Assembly: GCF_008119785.1 (NCBI RefSeq)
Contig: NZ_VSFA01000004.1
Location: 186,001 to 250,000, forward strand
DNA from: Micromonospora sp. MP36
Lineage (GTDB): Bacteria > Actinomycetota > Actinomycetes > Mycobacteriales > Micromonosporaceae
Length of the DNA: 64,000 nucleotides
Reading direction: 5' to 3'
This document shows positions 1 through 8,189 of the stretch, piece by piece. The position numbers and the translations under genes were made by a program. Numbering within the stretch: the first letter of the stretch is position 1; each line of letters opens with the position of its first letter. Below the pieces are notes generated by a model, which saw only the letters and a list, made by a program, of their open reading frames with translations, searched no databases and was not told the origin of the DNA.

Positions 1-133
1 TCCACGGCGGCTTGCGCTCGATCGGCGTCTCGGCGTTGCGCGCCTCGATCCGCAGCATGCGCCGCCCCTCGGGGGCGACGGTTGCGGTACGCGCGGCCTG
101 CTCAGTCGTCGGCGCGGAGTGCTCGATCGTCAC
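1..133 (-). CDS. lipA: Lipoyl synthase, N-terminal part (runs off window)
   Basis: The reverse strand from a GTG at 133 reads [20 protein letters not shown] and continues with [24 protein letters not shown] before leaving the window. The block with [19 protein letters not shown] is the typical start of actinobacterial LipA, the radical-SAM enzyme that inserts two sulfurs into octanoyl groups on E2 and H proteins. Only about 44 residues are visible, so the iron-sulfur motifs cannot be checked. lipB lies about 4 kb away on the same strand, which supports the call. Identification is from N-terminal resemblance only. Confidence 0.8.
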   Translation of the reverse strand, partial: MTIEHSAPTTEQAARTATVAPEGRRMLRIEARNAETPIERKPPW

Positions 134-275
134 AAGGCCGAGCGTACGCCCGACGGCGGTCGTCGATGGACCTCGGGCGACGGGCGTCACGCCGCAGATG
201 TTGTGACACCGGACACCGAAGGCGGAAAAGCGTCGTCATACGGGCCGCCGAAGAGTGCTAGCCTGCCGGGCAAAG

Positions 276-543
276 CTGCGACGGAGCCGAGTAGCGCGCC
301 GACCCGCCAGCGCAGAGAGCCGCCGGTTGCTGGAAGGCGGTCTGGCGCCGGCGCGTGAAGACCCTCCCGAGCTGCGGGAAGAACGGCGCCTGCGCCCAGT
401 AGAACCCGCCCGGCTGGCCCCGGTGAAAAGGCGACGAACGAGGCTCCCGCTCCGGCGGGGGCGAAGGTGTGGTGGCACCGCGAGGATCCCACTCGCCCAC
501 ACCTCCCGGGGATCGCGTTGCGATTGATCGAGGAGGTAACCGC
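276..543 (+). promoter_or_regulatory. T-box riboswitch leader, translational type, upstream of aspartyl-tRNA synthetase
   Basis: The leader has T-box hallmarks in order. There is an AGTA element near 290, an AGAGAG bulge at 314-319, and an apical loop with GGTTGCTGGAA. A GTGAA at 355-359 follows, next to a specifier candidate GAC (Asp) at 360-362. The T-box core around 463-482 contains GGTGGCACCGCG. Its TGGC bulge (473-476) would pair with a tRNA ending in GCCA, as expected for tRNA-Asp. No U-run terminator is seen. Instead ACCTCC at 501-506 is complementary to the Shine-Dalgarno at 532-537, so control of translation is inferred. An AAC at 382-384 is an alternative Asn specifier. The exact folding was not computed. 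Confidence 0.85.
501..537 (+). promoter_or_regulatory. Shine-Dalgarno sequestrator hairpin of the T-box leader
   Basis: ACCTCC (501-506) pairs perfectly with GGAGGT (532-537), the ribosome binding site of the GTG start at 545. In the uncharged-tRNA-bound state the upstream antisequestrator would free this site. This is what makes the leader translational and not a transcription attenuator. Confidence 0.75.
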
Positions 544-544
544 C

Positions 545-1831
545 GTGCAACGCATCCTTTCCGCCCAGCTCACCCACCATGTCGGCGAGTCCGTCCGGAT
601 CGCCGGCTGGGTGCACCGCCGCCGGCTGCTCAAGTCGGTGGCCTTCCTGATCGTGCGCGACGCCACGGGTCTCGCCCAGGTGGTGGTCACCGACCCGGCC
701 GTGCGCGCCGCCGTCGAGAAGCTCACCGAGGAGACCGTCGTCGAGGTCGTCGGCACGGTGGCCGCGAACGCCACGGCCCCCGCCGGGGTCGAGCTCGCCG
801 CGCCGACGGTACGGCCGCTCGGCCCGCCCGCCGTGCCGCCGCCGTTCGACCTGTACCGGCCGGTGCTCACCGCCACCCTGCCCACCCAGCTGGACCACGC
901 GCCGACCGCGCTGCGCCACCCGACCCGCTCCGCGGCGCTGCGGATCTCGGCGGCGGCGGTGGCCGGCTTCCGGGCCGCCCTCGACGCCCGCGGCTTCGTG
1001 GAGATCCACACCCCGAAGGTGGTCGCCTCGTCCACCGAGAGCGGGGCGAACGTGTTCGCGCTGGACTGGTTCGGCCGGCCCGCCTACCTGGCCCAGTCGC
1101 CGCAGTTCTACAAGCAGCTCATGGTCGGCGTCTTCGAGCGGGTGTACGAGGTGGGCCCGGTGTTCCGGGCCGAGCCGCACGACACCGTCCGGCACCTGGC
1201 CCAGTACACCTCGCTCGACGTCGAGCTGGGCTTCGTCGCCGACCACCGGGACGTGATGGCGGTGCTGCGGGACACCCTCGCCGGGATGCTGGGGGCGGTC
1301 GCCGACCGGGCCGGCGGTGCGCTCGCCGCGCTCGGGGTGGCGGCGCCCGAGGTGCCGGCCGAGATCCCCGCCGTGCACTTCACCGAGGCGCTGGCGATCG
1401 CCGGGGCGCCGGCCGACGAGCCGGACCTCGCCCCGGCGCACGAGCGGGCGCTGGGGGAGTGGGCCCGCCGGGAGCACGGCTCGGACTTCCTCTTCGTCAC
1501 CGGTTACCCGATGGCGAAGCGGCCCTTCTACACCCATCCGGACCCGGCCCGGCCGGCCTACTCCAACGGCTTCGACCTGCTGTTCCGGGGCATGGAGCTG
1601 GTCACCGGCGGGCAGCGGCTGCACCGGTACGAGGACTACCTGGCCGCCCTCGCCGCCCGGGGCGAGCCGGTCGAGCCGTACGCCGGCTACGTGGACGCGT
1701 TCCGGCACGGCATGCCGCCGCACGGCGGATTCGCGATCGGCCTGGAACGTTTCGTGGCCCGGCTGACCGGCGCGGCGAACGTCCGGGAGGTGACCGCCTT
1801 CCCCCGCGACCTGCACCGGCTCACCCCGTGA
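545..1831 (+). CDS. aspS: Aspartate--tRNA(Asp/Asn) ligase, archaeal-type class II
   Basis: This 428-residue class II synthetase charges tRNA-Asp, and possibly tRNA-Asn in organisms that use GatCAB. It has an N-terminal OB-fold (about 1-100: VGESVRIAGWVHRRRLLKSV), a motif 2 region with FRAEPHDTVRHL near 220, and a motif 3 GFAIGLERF near 400. It ends in FPRDLHRLTP, a tail typical of AspRS. The length fits the short archaeal/non-discriminating type, not the 590-residue bacterial AspRS. The GTG at 545 is preferred over earlier in-frame codons because AGGAGGT lies at 531-537. The gene is preceded by a T-box. Whether it is discriminating cannot be told from sequence alone. Confidence 0.88.
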   Translation: MQRILSAQLTHHVGESVRIAGWVHRRRLLKSVAFLIVRDATGLAQVVVTDPAVRAAVEKLTEETVVEVVGTVAANATAPAGVELAAPTVRPLGPPAVPPPFDLYRPVLTATLPTQLDHAPTALRHPTRSAALRISAAAVAGFRAALDARGFVEIHTPKVVASSTESGANVFALDWFGRPAYLAQSPQFYKQLMVGVFERVYEVGPVFRAEPHDTVRHLAQYTSLDVELGFVADHRDVMAVLRDTLAGMLGAVADRAGGALAALGVAAPEVPAEIPAVHFTEALAIAGAPADEPDLAPAHERALGEWARREHGSDFLFVTGYPMAKRPFYTHPDPARPAYSNGFDLLFRGMELVTGGQRLHRYEDYLAALAARGEPVEPYAGYVDAFRHGMPPHGGFAIGLERFVARLTGAANVREVTAFPRDLHRLTP

Positions 1832-1840
1832 GGAAAGGAT

Positions 1841-1876
1841 GGCCCCTTGTTAACACCCGTCTGTTAACAAGGGGCC
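1841..1876. terminator. Perfect 15-bp inverted repeat with GTTAAC core
   Basis: GGCCCCTTGTTAACA (1841-1855) is followed by a 6-nt loop and its exact complement (1862-1876). It starts 9 bases after the aspS stop, so it can act as a terminator. The GGCCCCTTGTTAAC arm looks like an element I recall being widespread in Micromonospora genomes (unverified). Confidence 0.65.
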
Positions 1877-1921
1877 CCTCCTGTCCAGCCGGTATGAAGG
1901 ACGGACAGGCGGAGGAGCGGG

Positions 1922-2938
1922 ATGGGTGACCACGTACGGGCGACGTTGCGGGGCGTGCTGCACGTCCGCCCGGCCCGGGGCGCCCACCGGGTCGCGCTGC
2001 GCGCCGGGATCAGCGTGCTGGTCCCGCTGCTGACGGTGCTCGCGCTCGGCCACCCCGGCTGGTCGGTGTACGCGGTCTTCGGGGCGTTCACCTCGCTGTA
2101 CGGGCGAAACCACGTGCACCTGTCCCGGGCGGCGATGCAGGCGAGCGCCGGGGCGACGCTCACCGGGGCGATCGTCCTCGGGGTGCTGGTCGGGTCGCTG
2201 GAGTCGCGGGCGTGGACCGCGGTGCCGGTCACCGCGGCCGTCACGGCGCTCGGTGCGGTGCTCGCCGCCGCGCAGGACTGGCACCCGCCGGGGCCCCTGT
2301 TCCTCGTGTTCGCGTTCGGTGCGGTCGCCTCGGTCCCACACCGGGTCTCGGATGTGCCGGTCGCGGCGGCCGTGGCCGGGCTGAGCAGCCTGTTCGCGCT
2401 GCTGGTCGGGAACGTGGGCAGCCTCCTGCGGCGGCAGCGGAGCCGGCCGGTCCGGCTGGCGCACGTGTGGACGTGGGCGCCGGTGCGCTACGCCCTCGCC
2501 GTGCTGCTGGCCGGCGGCACGGCGACCGCCGTCGGGATCGGCCACCCGTACTGGGCGATGGTGGCGGCGGTCGCCCCGCTGAGCGTCCAGGGCGTCACCG
2601 CCCAGCTCGTCCGGGCCGCGCACCGGATCCTCGGCACGCTGCTCGGGCTGCTGACCAGCGCGCTGCTGCTGGCGCCGCACCTGTCCGCGTACGCCACCGT
2701 GCTCGTGGTGGCGGCGCTGCAGATCGTCACCGAGCTGCTGGTCGGCCGCAACTACGGCCTGGCGCTGCTGTTCATCACCCCGATGGCGCTGCTGATGGGG
2801 CAGCTCGCAGTGGCCCGGCCGACCGGGCAGCTGCTCTTCGACCGAGGCGTGGAGACGGCGATCGGCGCCGCCATCGGCGGCCTGATCGTGCTCGGCGAAC
2901 CGTGGTTGCGCAGGCGGATCAGCCCTGCTGGGCGGTGA
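1922..2938 (+). CDS. FUSC-family integral membrane protein
   Basis: This is a 338-residue polytopic protein with two similar halves of hydrophobic segments (about residues 25-150 and 190-320). The halves are separated by a short basic cytoplasmic stretch with LLRRQRSRPVR. The pattern matches the FUSC/aromatic-acid-exporter-like superfamily; the substrate is unknown. The start ATG at 1922 follows a purine-rich GGCGGAGGAGCGGG. It follows aspS after the inverted repeat and its 3' end overlaps the converging nadE by 20 bases. Confidence 0.7.
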   Translation: MGDHVRATLRGVLHVRPARGAHRVALRAGISVLVPLLTVLALGHPGWSVYAVFGAFTSLYGRNHVHLSRAAMQASAGATLTGAIVLGVLVGSLESRAWTAVPVTAAVTALGAVLAAAQDWHPPGPLFLVFAFGAVASVPHRVSDVPVAAAVAGLSSLFALLVGNVGSLLRRQRSRPVRLAHVWTWAPVRYALAVLLAGGTATAVGIGHPYWAMVAAVAPLSVQGVTAQLVRAAHRILGTLLGLLTSALLLAPHLSAYATVLVVAALQIVTELLVGRNYGLALLFITPMALLMGQLAVARPTGQLLFDRGVETAIGAAIGGLIVLGEPWLRRRISPAGR

Positions 2939-3794
2939 CCCGGTCGTCCGCCTCCCGGCCCACCGGCTGCGGGGGCGCGATCGGGAGGCCGCGCTTGTGC
3001 TCGGTGGCCCGGTAGCGGGCCACCAGCGCCTCCGCCACCTCCGCCGGGACCGGCCGGCCCTCCAGGTAGTCGTCGATCTGCTCGTACGTCAGGCCGAGCG
3101 CGTCCTCGTCGAGCTTGCCCGGGGCCAGGCTCTCCAGGTCGGCGGTGGGCGCCTTGCCGACCAGTTCGGCCGGGGCGCCGAGCGCCCGGGCGAGCGCGCG
3201 GACCCGGCGCTTGGTCAGCCCGGTCAGCGGCACCACGTCCGCCGCCCCGTCGCCGTGCTTGGTGAAGAAGCCGGTGACCGCCTCGGCCGCGTGATCGGTG
3301 CCGACGACCAGGCCGCCCATCGCCCCGGCCACCGCGTACTGGGCGATCATGCGCTGCCGGGCCTTGACGTTGCCGTGCACGAAGTCCTGCTGGGCGGCGT
3401 CGGTGAAGGTGAGCCCGCCCGCCACCAGCGCGTCCAGGGCGGCGTCGCTGGCCGGCTTGACGTCGACCGTGAGCACCCGGTCGGGCCGGATGAACGCCAG
3501 CGCCGCCTGGGCGTGGTGCTCGTCGGCCTGCACCCCGTACGGCAGGCGCATCGCCACGAAGACCGCCGGGTGCCCAGCGTCGCGGGCCCGCTCGACGGCC
3601 AGCTGGCAGAGCCGCCCGGCGGTGGTGGAGTCCACCCCGCCGCTGATGCCGAGGACCAGCGCCGTCAGCCCCGTGTCGATCAGGCGGTCGGCGAGGAAGA
3701 CGACGCGTCGCTCGATCTCCGCGGCGGCGTCGAAGCCCGACGCCACCTGGAGTTCGTCGGCGATGCGCTGCTGGGTCGGCATCAGGTCGGTCAA
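2919..3794 (-). CDS. nadE: Ammonia-dependent NAD+ synthetase
   Basis: The 291-residue protein has the ATP-pyrophosphatase P-loop SGGVDS at about 51-56, and downstream VGTDHAAEAVTGFFTKHGDG and PLTGLTKRRVR, characteristic of NadE. It amidates nicotinic acid adenine dinucleotide to NAD+ in the cytoplasm. No glutaminase (CN-hydrolase) domain is attached, so it is the short ammonia-dependent form. It lies downstream of lipB and a VOC gene on the same strand, with a 48-base gap to the latter. Its 3' end overlaps the FUSC gene. Confidence 0.93.
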   Translation of the reverse strand: MTDLMPTQQRIADELQVASGFDAAAEIERRVVFLADRLIDTGLTALVLGISGGVDSTTAGRLCQLAVERARDAGHPAVFVAMRLPYGVQADEHHAQAALAFIRPDRVLTVDVKPASDAALDALVAGGLTFTDAAQQDFVHGNVKARQRMIAQYAVAGAMGGLVVGTDHAAEAVTGFFTKHGDGAADVVPLTGLTKRRVRALARALGAPAELVGKAPTADLESLAPGKLDEDALGLTYEQIDDYLEGRPVPAEVAEALVARYRATEHKRGLPIAPPQPVGREADDRVTAQQG

Positions 3795-3842
3795 CGGGGT
3801 CCTTTCCAGGTCAAGCGGGGCGAGTTCAGGCGGGGGCCGAGT

Positions 3843-4235
3843 TCAGGCGGGGCCGAGGAGGTCCCAGGGGTTGCCCTCCAGGTCGCGGAAGACCGCGACC
3901 CGGCCGTAGGGCTCGGTGCGGGGCGGCTTGACGAACTCCACCTTCGCCTCGCGCATCCGACGGTAGGTGGCGTCGAAGTCGTCGACCTGGAGGAAGAAGC
4001 CGACCCGACCGGCGGTCTGGTCGCCGACCACGGCTTCCTGCCGCTCGCCGTCGGCGCGGGCCAGCAGCAGCCCGGTCCCGCCGCCGGGCGGGCGGACCAC
4101 CACCCAGCGCTTCGGCCGGCCGTCGTTGGTCAGCGACGGCTTGTCCTCGACCAGCTCGAAGCCGAGCACCTCGGTGAAGAAGATGATCGCCGGGTCGTAC
4201 TCCGCGACGACCAGGGTGACGAGATCGATCCGCAC
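3843..4235 (-). CDS. VOC-family (glyoxalase/dioxygenase fold) protein
   Basis: This 130-residue single-domain protein has the paired beta-alpha-beta-beta-beta modules of the vicinal oxygen chelate superfamily. It opens with MRIDLVTLVVAEYDPAIIFF and ends with AVFRDLEGNPWDLLGPA. It starts with GTG 4 bases after the lipB stop, so the two are probably co-translated. The specific substrate is unknown. Homologues are common as stand-alone glyoxalase-like proteins. Confidence 0.8.
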   Translation of the reverse strand: MRIDLVTLVVAEYDPAIIFFTEVLGFELVEDKPSLTNDGRPKRWVVVRPPGGGTGLLLARADGERQEAVVGDQTAGRVGFFLQVDDFDATYRRMREAKVEFVKPPRTEPYGRVAVFRDLEGNPWDLLGPA

Positions 4236-4239
4236 CCGG

Positions 4240-4887
4240 TCAGCCCTCGACCCGGACCAGGGTCGGCAGGTGGCGCTCGACCACCGGGAGCATGTCGGCG
4301 ACGGTGACCGGGCGGCCCAGCTCTGCGGTGAGCGAGGTGGTCCCGGCGTCCCGGATGCCGCAGGGCACGATTCGGTCGTAGTACGTCAGGTCGCAGTCGC
4401 AGTTGATCGAGAAGCCGTGCAGGGTCACGCCCCGGGCCACCCGGATGCCGATCGCGGCCACCTTGCGGGCCGGGCCACGGTCGTCCTCGGGCACCCAGAC
4501 GCCGCTGCGCCCCTCGACCCGGCCGGCGGTCAGCCCGAACTCGGCGCAGACGTCGATCAGCATCTGCTCGGTGCGCCGGACGTACGCCACCACGTCCACC
4601 GGGTCGGGCAGCTTGATGATCGGGTAGCCGACCAGCTGCCCCGGCCCGTGCCAGGTGATCTTGCCGCCGCGGTCCACGTCGATCACCGGGGTGCCGTCCA
4701 TCGGCCGGTCCCACGGCTCGGTCCGCTTGCCCGCGGTGTAGACGCTGGGGTGCTCCAGCAGCAGCACGGTGTCGCCCTGCTCGCCGGCCACCACGGCCTC
4801 GTGCAGCCGGCGCTGCTCGTCCCAGGCGGCCTGGTAGTCGAGCACACCGGCACGGACGGGGGTCAGCCCGGAAGTTGTCACGCTCAC
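4240..4887 (-). CDS. lipB: Octanoyltransferase (lipoate biosynthesis)
   Basis: LipB moves octanoyl from acyl carrier protein to lipoyl domains; LipA then adds sulfur. The 215-residue protein shows the [12 protein letters not shown] block, the [18 protein letters not shown] block carrying the catalytic Lys, and [17 protein letters not shown] carrying the catalytic Cys. These motifs are diagnostic. The start is GTG at 4887. It lies upstream of a VOC gene and nadE. Its acceptor substrates include the sucB product encoded at 17.4 kb. Confidence 0.94.
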   Translation of the reverse strand: MSVTTSGLTPVRAGVLDYQAAWDEQRRLHEAVVAGEQGDTVLLLEHPSVYTAGKRTEPWDRPMDGTPVIDVDRGGKITWHGPGQLVGYPIIKLPDPVDVVAYVRRTEQMLIDVCAEFGLTAGRVEGRSGVWVPEDDRGPARKVAAIGIRVARGVTLHGFSINCDCDLTYYDRIVPCGIRDAGTTSLTAELGRPVTVADMLPVVERHLPTLVRVEG

Positions 4888-4939
4888 CCGCCCAGCCTAA
4901 TCCCGACACCCTTCGGTGAGCGCCGTGACGCTCGTCGCG

Positions 4940-6757
4940 TCAGGCCGGCGGGACCCGCCACACCCAGACGTCGTCCACCCGCTGCGGCGGGCCGAGCAGG
5001 GCGGTGGCGGTGCGGCGTACCGCCTCCTCGTCGACGTCGTACTTGGCGCCGTGCACCCGGTCGACCATGATCACCGTCTCGACGTGCCAGTAGCGCAGGT
5101 CGGCCTGGGACTGCCGGATGCTGCCCTCGGTGATGATCGGCACGAGCCCGGTCCGCCCGGCCTGGTCCATCAGCGAGTCGAAGGTGCGCGGCACCGGCCC
5201 GATCCGTCCCCGGCCGCCGGGCCCGCCGGGGCCGAGGAAGAAGCCGGCCGGGATGCGGAACTCGCCCTGCCCGTGCGCCAGGGCGTACGCCTGCCAGCGC
5301 TGGCCGTCCGGGGTGACGTCGATGGTCAGCGGCAGCGGGGTGAGCACCCCGCCGGGGGAGACGTACCGCTGCCAGGTGCCGCTGGTGATGAAGCTCGGGA
5401 CCGGCTCCCGCACGCTGGTCAGCAGCGGGGTGGGCAGCAGCGGCACCAGCGCGACGGCGAAGCCGAGCGCCCAGGCCGCCGACGTGGCGCGGTGCCGGGC
5501 CGGCCGGGCGCGGAGCCGGTCGACCGTGTACGCCAGCAGCAGCCCGATCACCGGCGCGACCACCAGTGCCAGCCGGGAGGGCAGCGCCGCGTTGATCACC
5601 GGCAGGTTGTCCAGCACCCCGAACGGGAGGAGTTGACCGGTCCGGTGGCCGTTCCACTTGGCCGTCGGCCCCCAGGAGAGCACCGCGAAGACCACCGCGG
5701 TGACGCCGAGCGCGGTGAGGGTGGCCCGGAACGTCCGGGCGGCGCGCCGCCAGAGAAAGGCGAAGCAGGCGACCGCGAGCAGCAGCAGCGGGATGCCGAA
5801 GAACGAGTTCTCCTCGGTGGGGTTTGGCGCCAGCGAGGTGCCCAGGCCGGCCCAGCCGGCCAGGGACCGGCGCGGGTACGACCCGTACGCGGCGATGTCC
5901 TCGGAGTGGATGAGCGGGTCGAAGCCGGTGCCGTGGAAGCGCTGCGGCCCGGCGAAGTGCAGCCACAGCGGGTACGCCAGCAGCGCCCCGGCCACCAGCG
6001 CGGTCACCCCGAGCCCGGCCGCGAAGCGGGGCAGCGCGGCGCGGGCCTCGGCCCGGCGGGCCGGGTGCAGCGCCCACACCAGCAGGAAGAGGGCGAGGGC
6101 CAGGGCGGTGAAGAAGAGCCCCTCGGCGGCGATCGAGAAGGCGACCGCCACCAGCAGGCCGAGCACGATCCCGCCGCGGACCGCCCGGCCGGGGCGGCGG
6201 AGCCGGAACACGCCCCAGACCAGCAGCGGCACCAGCCACCCGGCGGTCCAGTTCAGGTGCGCGTTGGCGTGCGACACCATCGCCGGGCAGTAGGCGATGA
6301 AGAGCGCGCCCACGGCGGCGGCCAGCTGGCTGCCCACCAGGTGCCGGCTGAGCAGCCAGTACCAGGCCACCCCGGTGGCGGCGAGGTTGAGGGTGAGGAT
6401 CACCAGGAACGTCGCGGGCGGTCCGATCAGGTAGGTCAGCGGCGCGAAGAGCACCGCGTACACGGTGATCGAGGTGTTGACCGCGAGGTTGACCCCGTCG
6501 GGGACGTTGATCAGGTCGGTGAAGAACGGGTTCTCCCCGTGGGTGACGGTGTGCCCGCCGAAGGCCAGCAGCCACTCGAAGAGTGCCTGGTCGCTGGAGT
6601 TGACGGTGATGGCCCGGGTGTTCGGGTCCCGCCACATGCCGCTGGTCACCCAGAACGCCAGGGCCACCGCGGCGAGCACCACGACCAGGTCGGCGCGCCA
6701 GGTCCGGGTGGCGGGCGCGGGCGACCGGTCGGTGACCGGGGACGGGGAGGTCGGCAC
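4940..6757 (-). CDS. Large polytopic membrane protein, GT-C glycosyltransferase-like
   Basis: This is a 605-residue protein with roughly 11-13 hydrophobic segments and a soluble C-terminal part (about 440-605). After the first membrane segment the loop has NSSDQALFEWLLAFGG, recalling the acidic loop of GT-C glycosyltransferases that use lipid-linked sugars, but no diagnostic signature was confirmed. The start GTG at 6757 has no strong ribosome site. No neighbour suggests a pathway. It should be treated as an uncharacterised membrane protein with a possible cell-envelope sugar transfer role. Confidence 0.5.
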   Translation of the reverse strand: MPTSPSPVTDRSPAPATRTWRADLVVVLAAVALAFWVTSGMWRDPNTRAITVNSSDQALFEWLLAFGGHTVTHGENPFFTDLINVPDGVNLAVNTSITVYAVLFAPLTYLIGPPATFLVILTLNLAATGVAWYWLLSRHLVGSQLAAAVGALFIAYCPAMVSHANAHLNWTAGWLVPLLVWGVFRLRRPGRAVRGGIVLGLLVAVAFSIAAEGLFFTALALALFLLVWALHPARRAEARAALPRFAAGLGVTALVAGALLAYPLWLHFAGPQRFHGTGFDPLIHSEDIAAYGSYPRRSLAGWAGLGTSLAPNPTEENSFFGIPLLLLAVACFAFLWRRAARTFRATLTALGVTAVVFAVLSWGPTAKWNGHRTGQLLPFGVLDNLPVINAALPSRLALVVAPVIGLLLAYTVDRLRARPARHRATSAAWALGFAVALVPLLPTPLLTSVREPVPSFITSGTWQRYVSPGGVLTPLPLTIDVTPDGQRWQAYALAHGQGEFRIPAGFFLGPGGPGGRGRIGPVPRTFDSLMDQAGRTGLVPIITEGSIRQSQADLRYWHVETVIMVDRVHGAKYDVDEEAVRRTATALLGPPQRVDDVWVWRVPPA

Positions 6758-6952
6758 GCAGCGGACGTTACCAACCGGATCTGGACACGCCGGTCAGACA
6801 CGAAACCTCGGGACCGCTTCCGCCGTCCCCGGCGGCACACTTCGATCTCGGTGAATGTGTGAGCGGTGGCCATGTCGGGCCGGGAAACCCGGACGTAGCG
6901 TCTCGGCAACTTCAGCGTGACTCAGTTCACAATCCGCCGTCGGGAGGTCGCC

Positions 6953-8152
6953 GTGCGCCGCTCCTCATCCATCCTCACCCGCCTCGCCGGGGCGGCGGCC
7001 GGGATCGTGCTGGCCGCCGCGGCAGCGCTCACCGCCGCCCTCCCCGCCCAGGCCGCCACGCTCACCCAGGTCACCGGCTTCGGCTCCAACCCGGGCAACC
7101 TCGCCATGTACGCGTACCGCCCGGACGGCCTGCCGGCCAACGCGCCGGCCGTGGTGCTGCTGCACGGCTGCACCCAGAACGCCGGCTACTTCGCCAACTC
7201 CGGCTGGCAGAAGTACGCCGACCTGTGGAAGTTCGCGCTGATCGTGCCGCAGCAGCCGTCCGCCAACAACTCCAGTACCTGCTTCAACTGGTTCGAGACC
7301 GGGGACACCGCGCGCGGCCAGGGCGAGGCCCTGTCGATCAAGCAGATGGTCGACTACGCGAAGGCGAACTACGGCACCGACGCCGCCCGGGTGTACGTGA
7401 GCGGCCTGTCCGCCGGCGGGGCGATGAGCGGGGTCATGCTCGCCACCTACCCGGACGTCTTCGCCGCCGGCTCCGTGATCGCCGGCCTGCCCTACCGCTG
7501 CGCCACCAGCAGCACCAGCGCGTACTCCTGCATGAACCCGGGCGTCGACAAGACCCCGGCCCAGTGGGGTGACCTGGTCCGCAACGCCTACCCCGGATAC
7601 GCCGGGAAGCGGCCGCGGGTGGCGATCTGGCACGGGACCGGCGACTACACGGTCGCGGTGGCGAACGCCGTCGAGTCCCGGGACCAGTGGACCAACGTGC
7701 TCGGGGTGTCGCAGACCCCGACCAGCACCGCCACCCTGCCCGCCGACACCAACCTGGAGGTGTACGGCAGCGACCAGGTCCGGCTCTACCGGGTCTCCGG
7801 GATGGGCCACGGCACGCCGGTCGACCCGGGGTCGGCCACCGACCAGTGCGGGACCGCCGCCGCGTACTTCCTGGACACCATCTGCTCGACGTACCGGGAC
7901 GCGCTCTTCTTCGGCCTCGACGGCGGGGTGACGCCCAGCCCGACACCGACGGCGTCCCCGTCGCCCACCCCGACGGCGTCGCCGGTCTGCGTCACCGCGA
8001 GCAACTACGCGCACGTGAGCGCCGGCCGGGCGTACCAGTCCGGCGGCTACGCGTACGCCCTGGGCAGCAACCAGCGGATGGGCCTCTACAACACCTTCTA
8101 CACGACCACCCTCAAGCAGACCGGCCCCAACTACTGGGTCATCGGCTGCTGA
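6953..8152 (+). CDS. Secreted PHB-depolymerase-family esterase with C-terminal attachment module
   Basis: The 399-residue protein begins with a signal peptide (about 1-34, ending LPAQAATL). A catalytic alpha/beta hydrolase domain follows, with oxyanion-side VVLLHGCTQNA, the nucleophile elbow GLSAGGAMSGV (Ser near 157) and a late SGMGHGTPVD His. A Pro/Ser/Thr linker (TPSPTPTASPSPTP) leads to a 55-residue tail with two Cys (VCVTASNYAHV to YWVIGC). This is the type 1 short-chain polyhydroxyalkanoate depolymerase/acetylxylan esterase-like family. The GTG at 6953 is chosen over the GTG at 6917 because GGGAGG lies at 6942-6947. Confidence 0.88.
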   Translation: MRRSSSILTRLAGAAAGIVLAAAAALTAALPAQAATLTQVTGFGSNPGNLAMYAYRPDGLPANAPAVVLLHGCTQNAGYFANSGWQKYADLWKFALIVPQQPSANNSSTCFNWFETGDTARGQGEALSIKQMVDYAKANYGTDAARVYVSGLSAGGAMSGVMLATYPDVFAAGSVIAGLPYRCATSSTSAYSCMNPGVDKTPAQWGDLVRNAYPGYAGKRPRVAIWHGTGDYTVAVANAVESRDQWTNVLGVSQTPTSTATLPADTNLEVYGSDQVRLYRVSGMGHGTPVDPGSATDQCGTAAAYFLDTICSTYRDALFFGLDGGVTPSPTPTASPSPTPTASPVCVTASNYAHVSAGRAYQSGGYAYALGSNQRMGLYNTFYTTTLKQTGPNYWVIGC

Positions 8153-8189
8153 CCTGAGTGCCCACCCCCGTGCCGCTGCCCTCGCCGGC

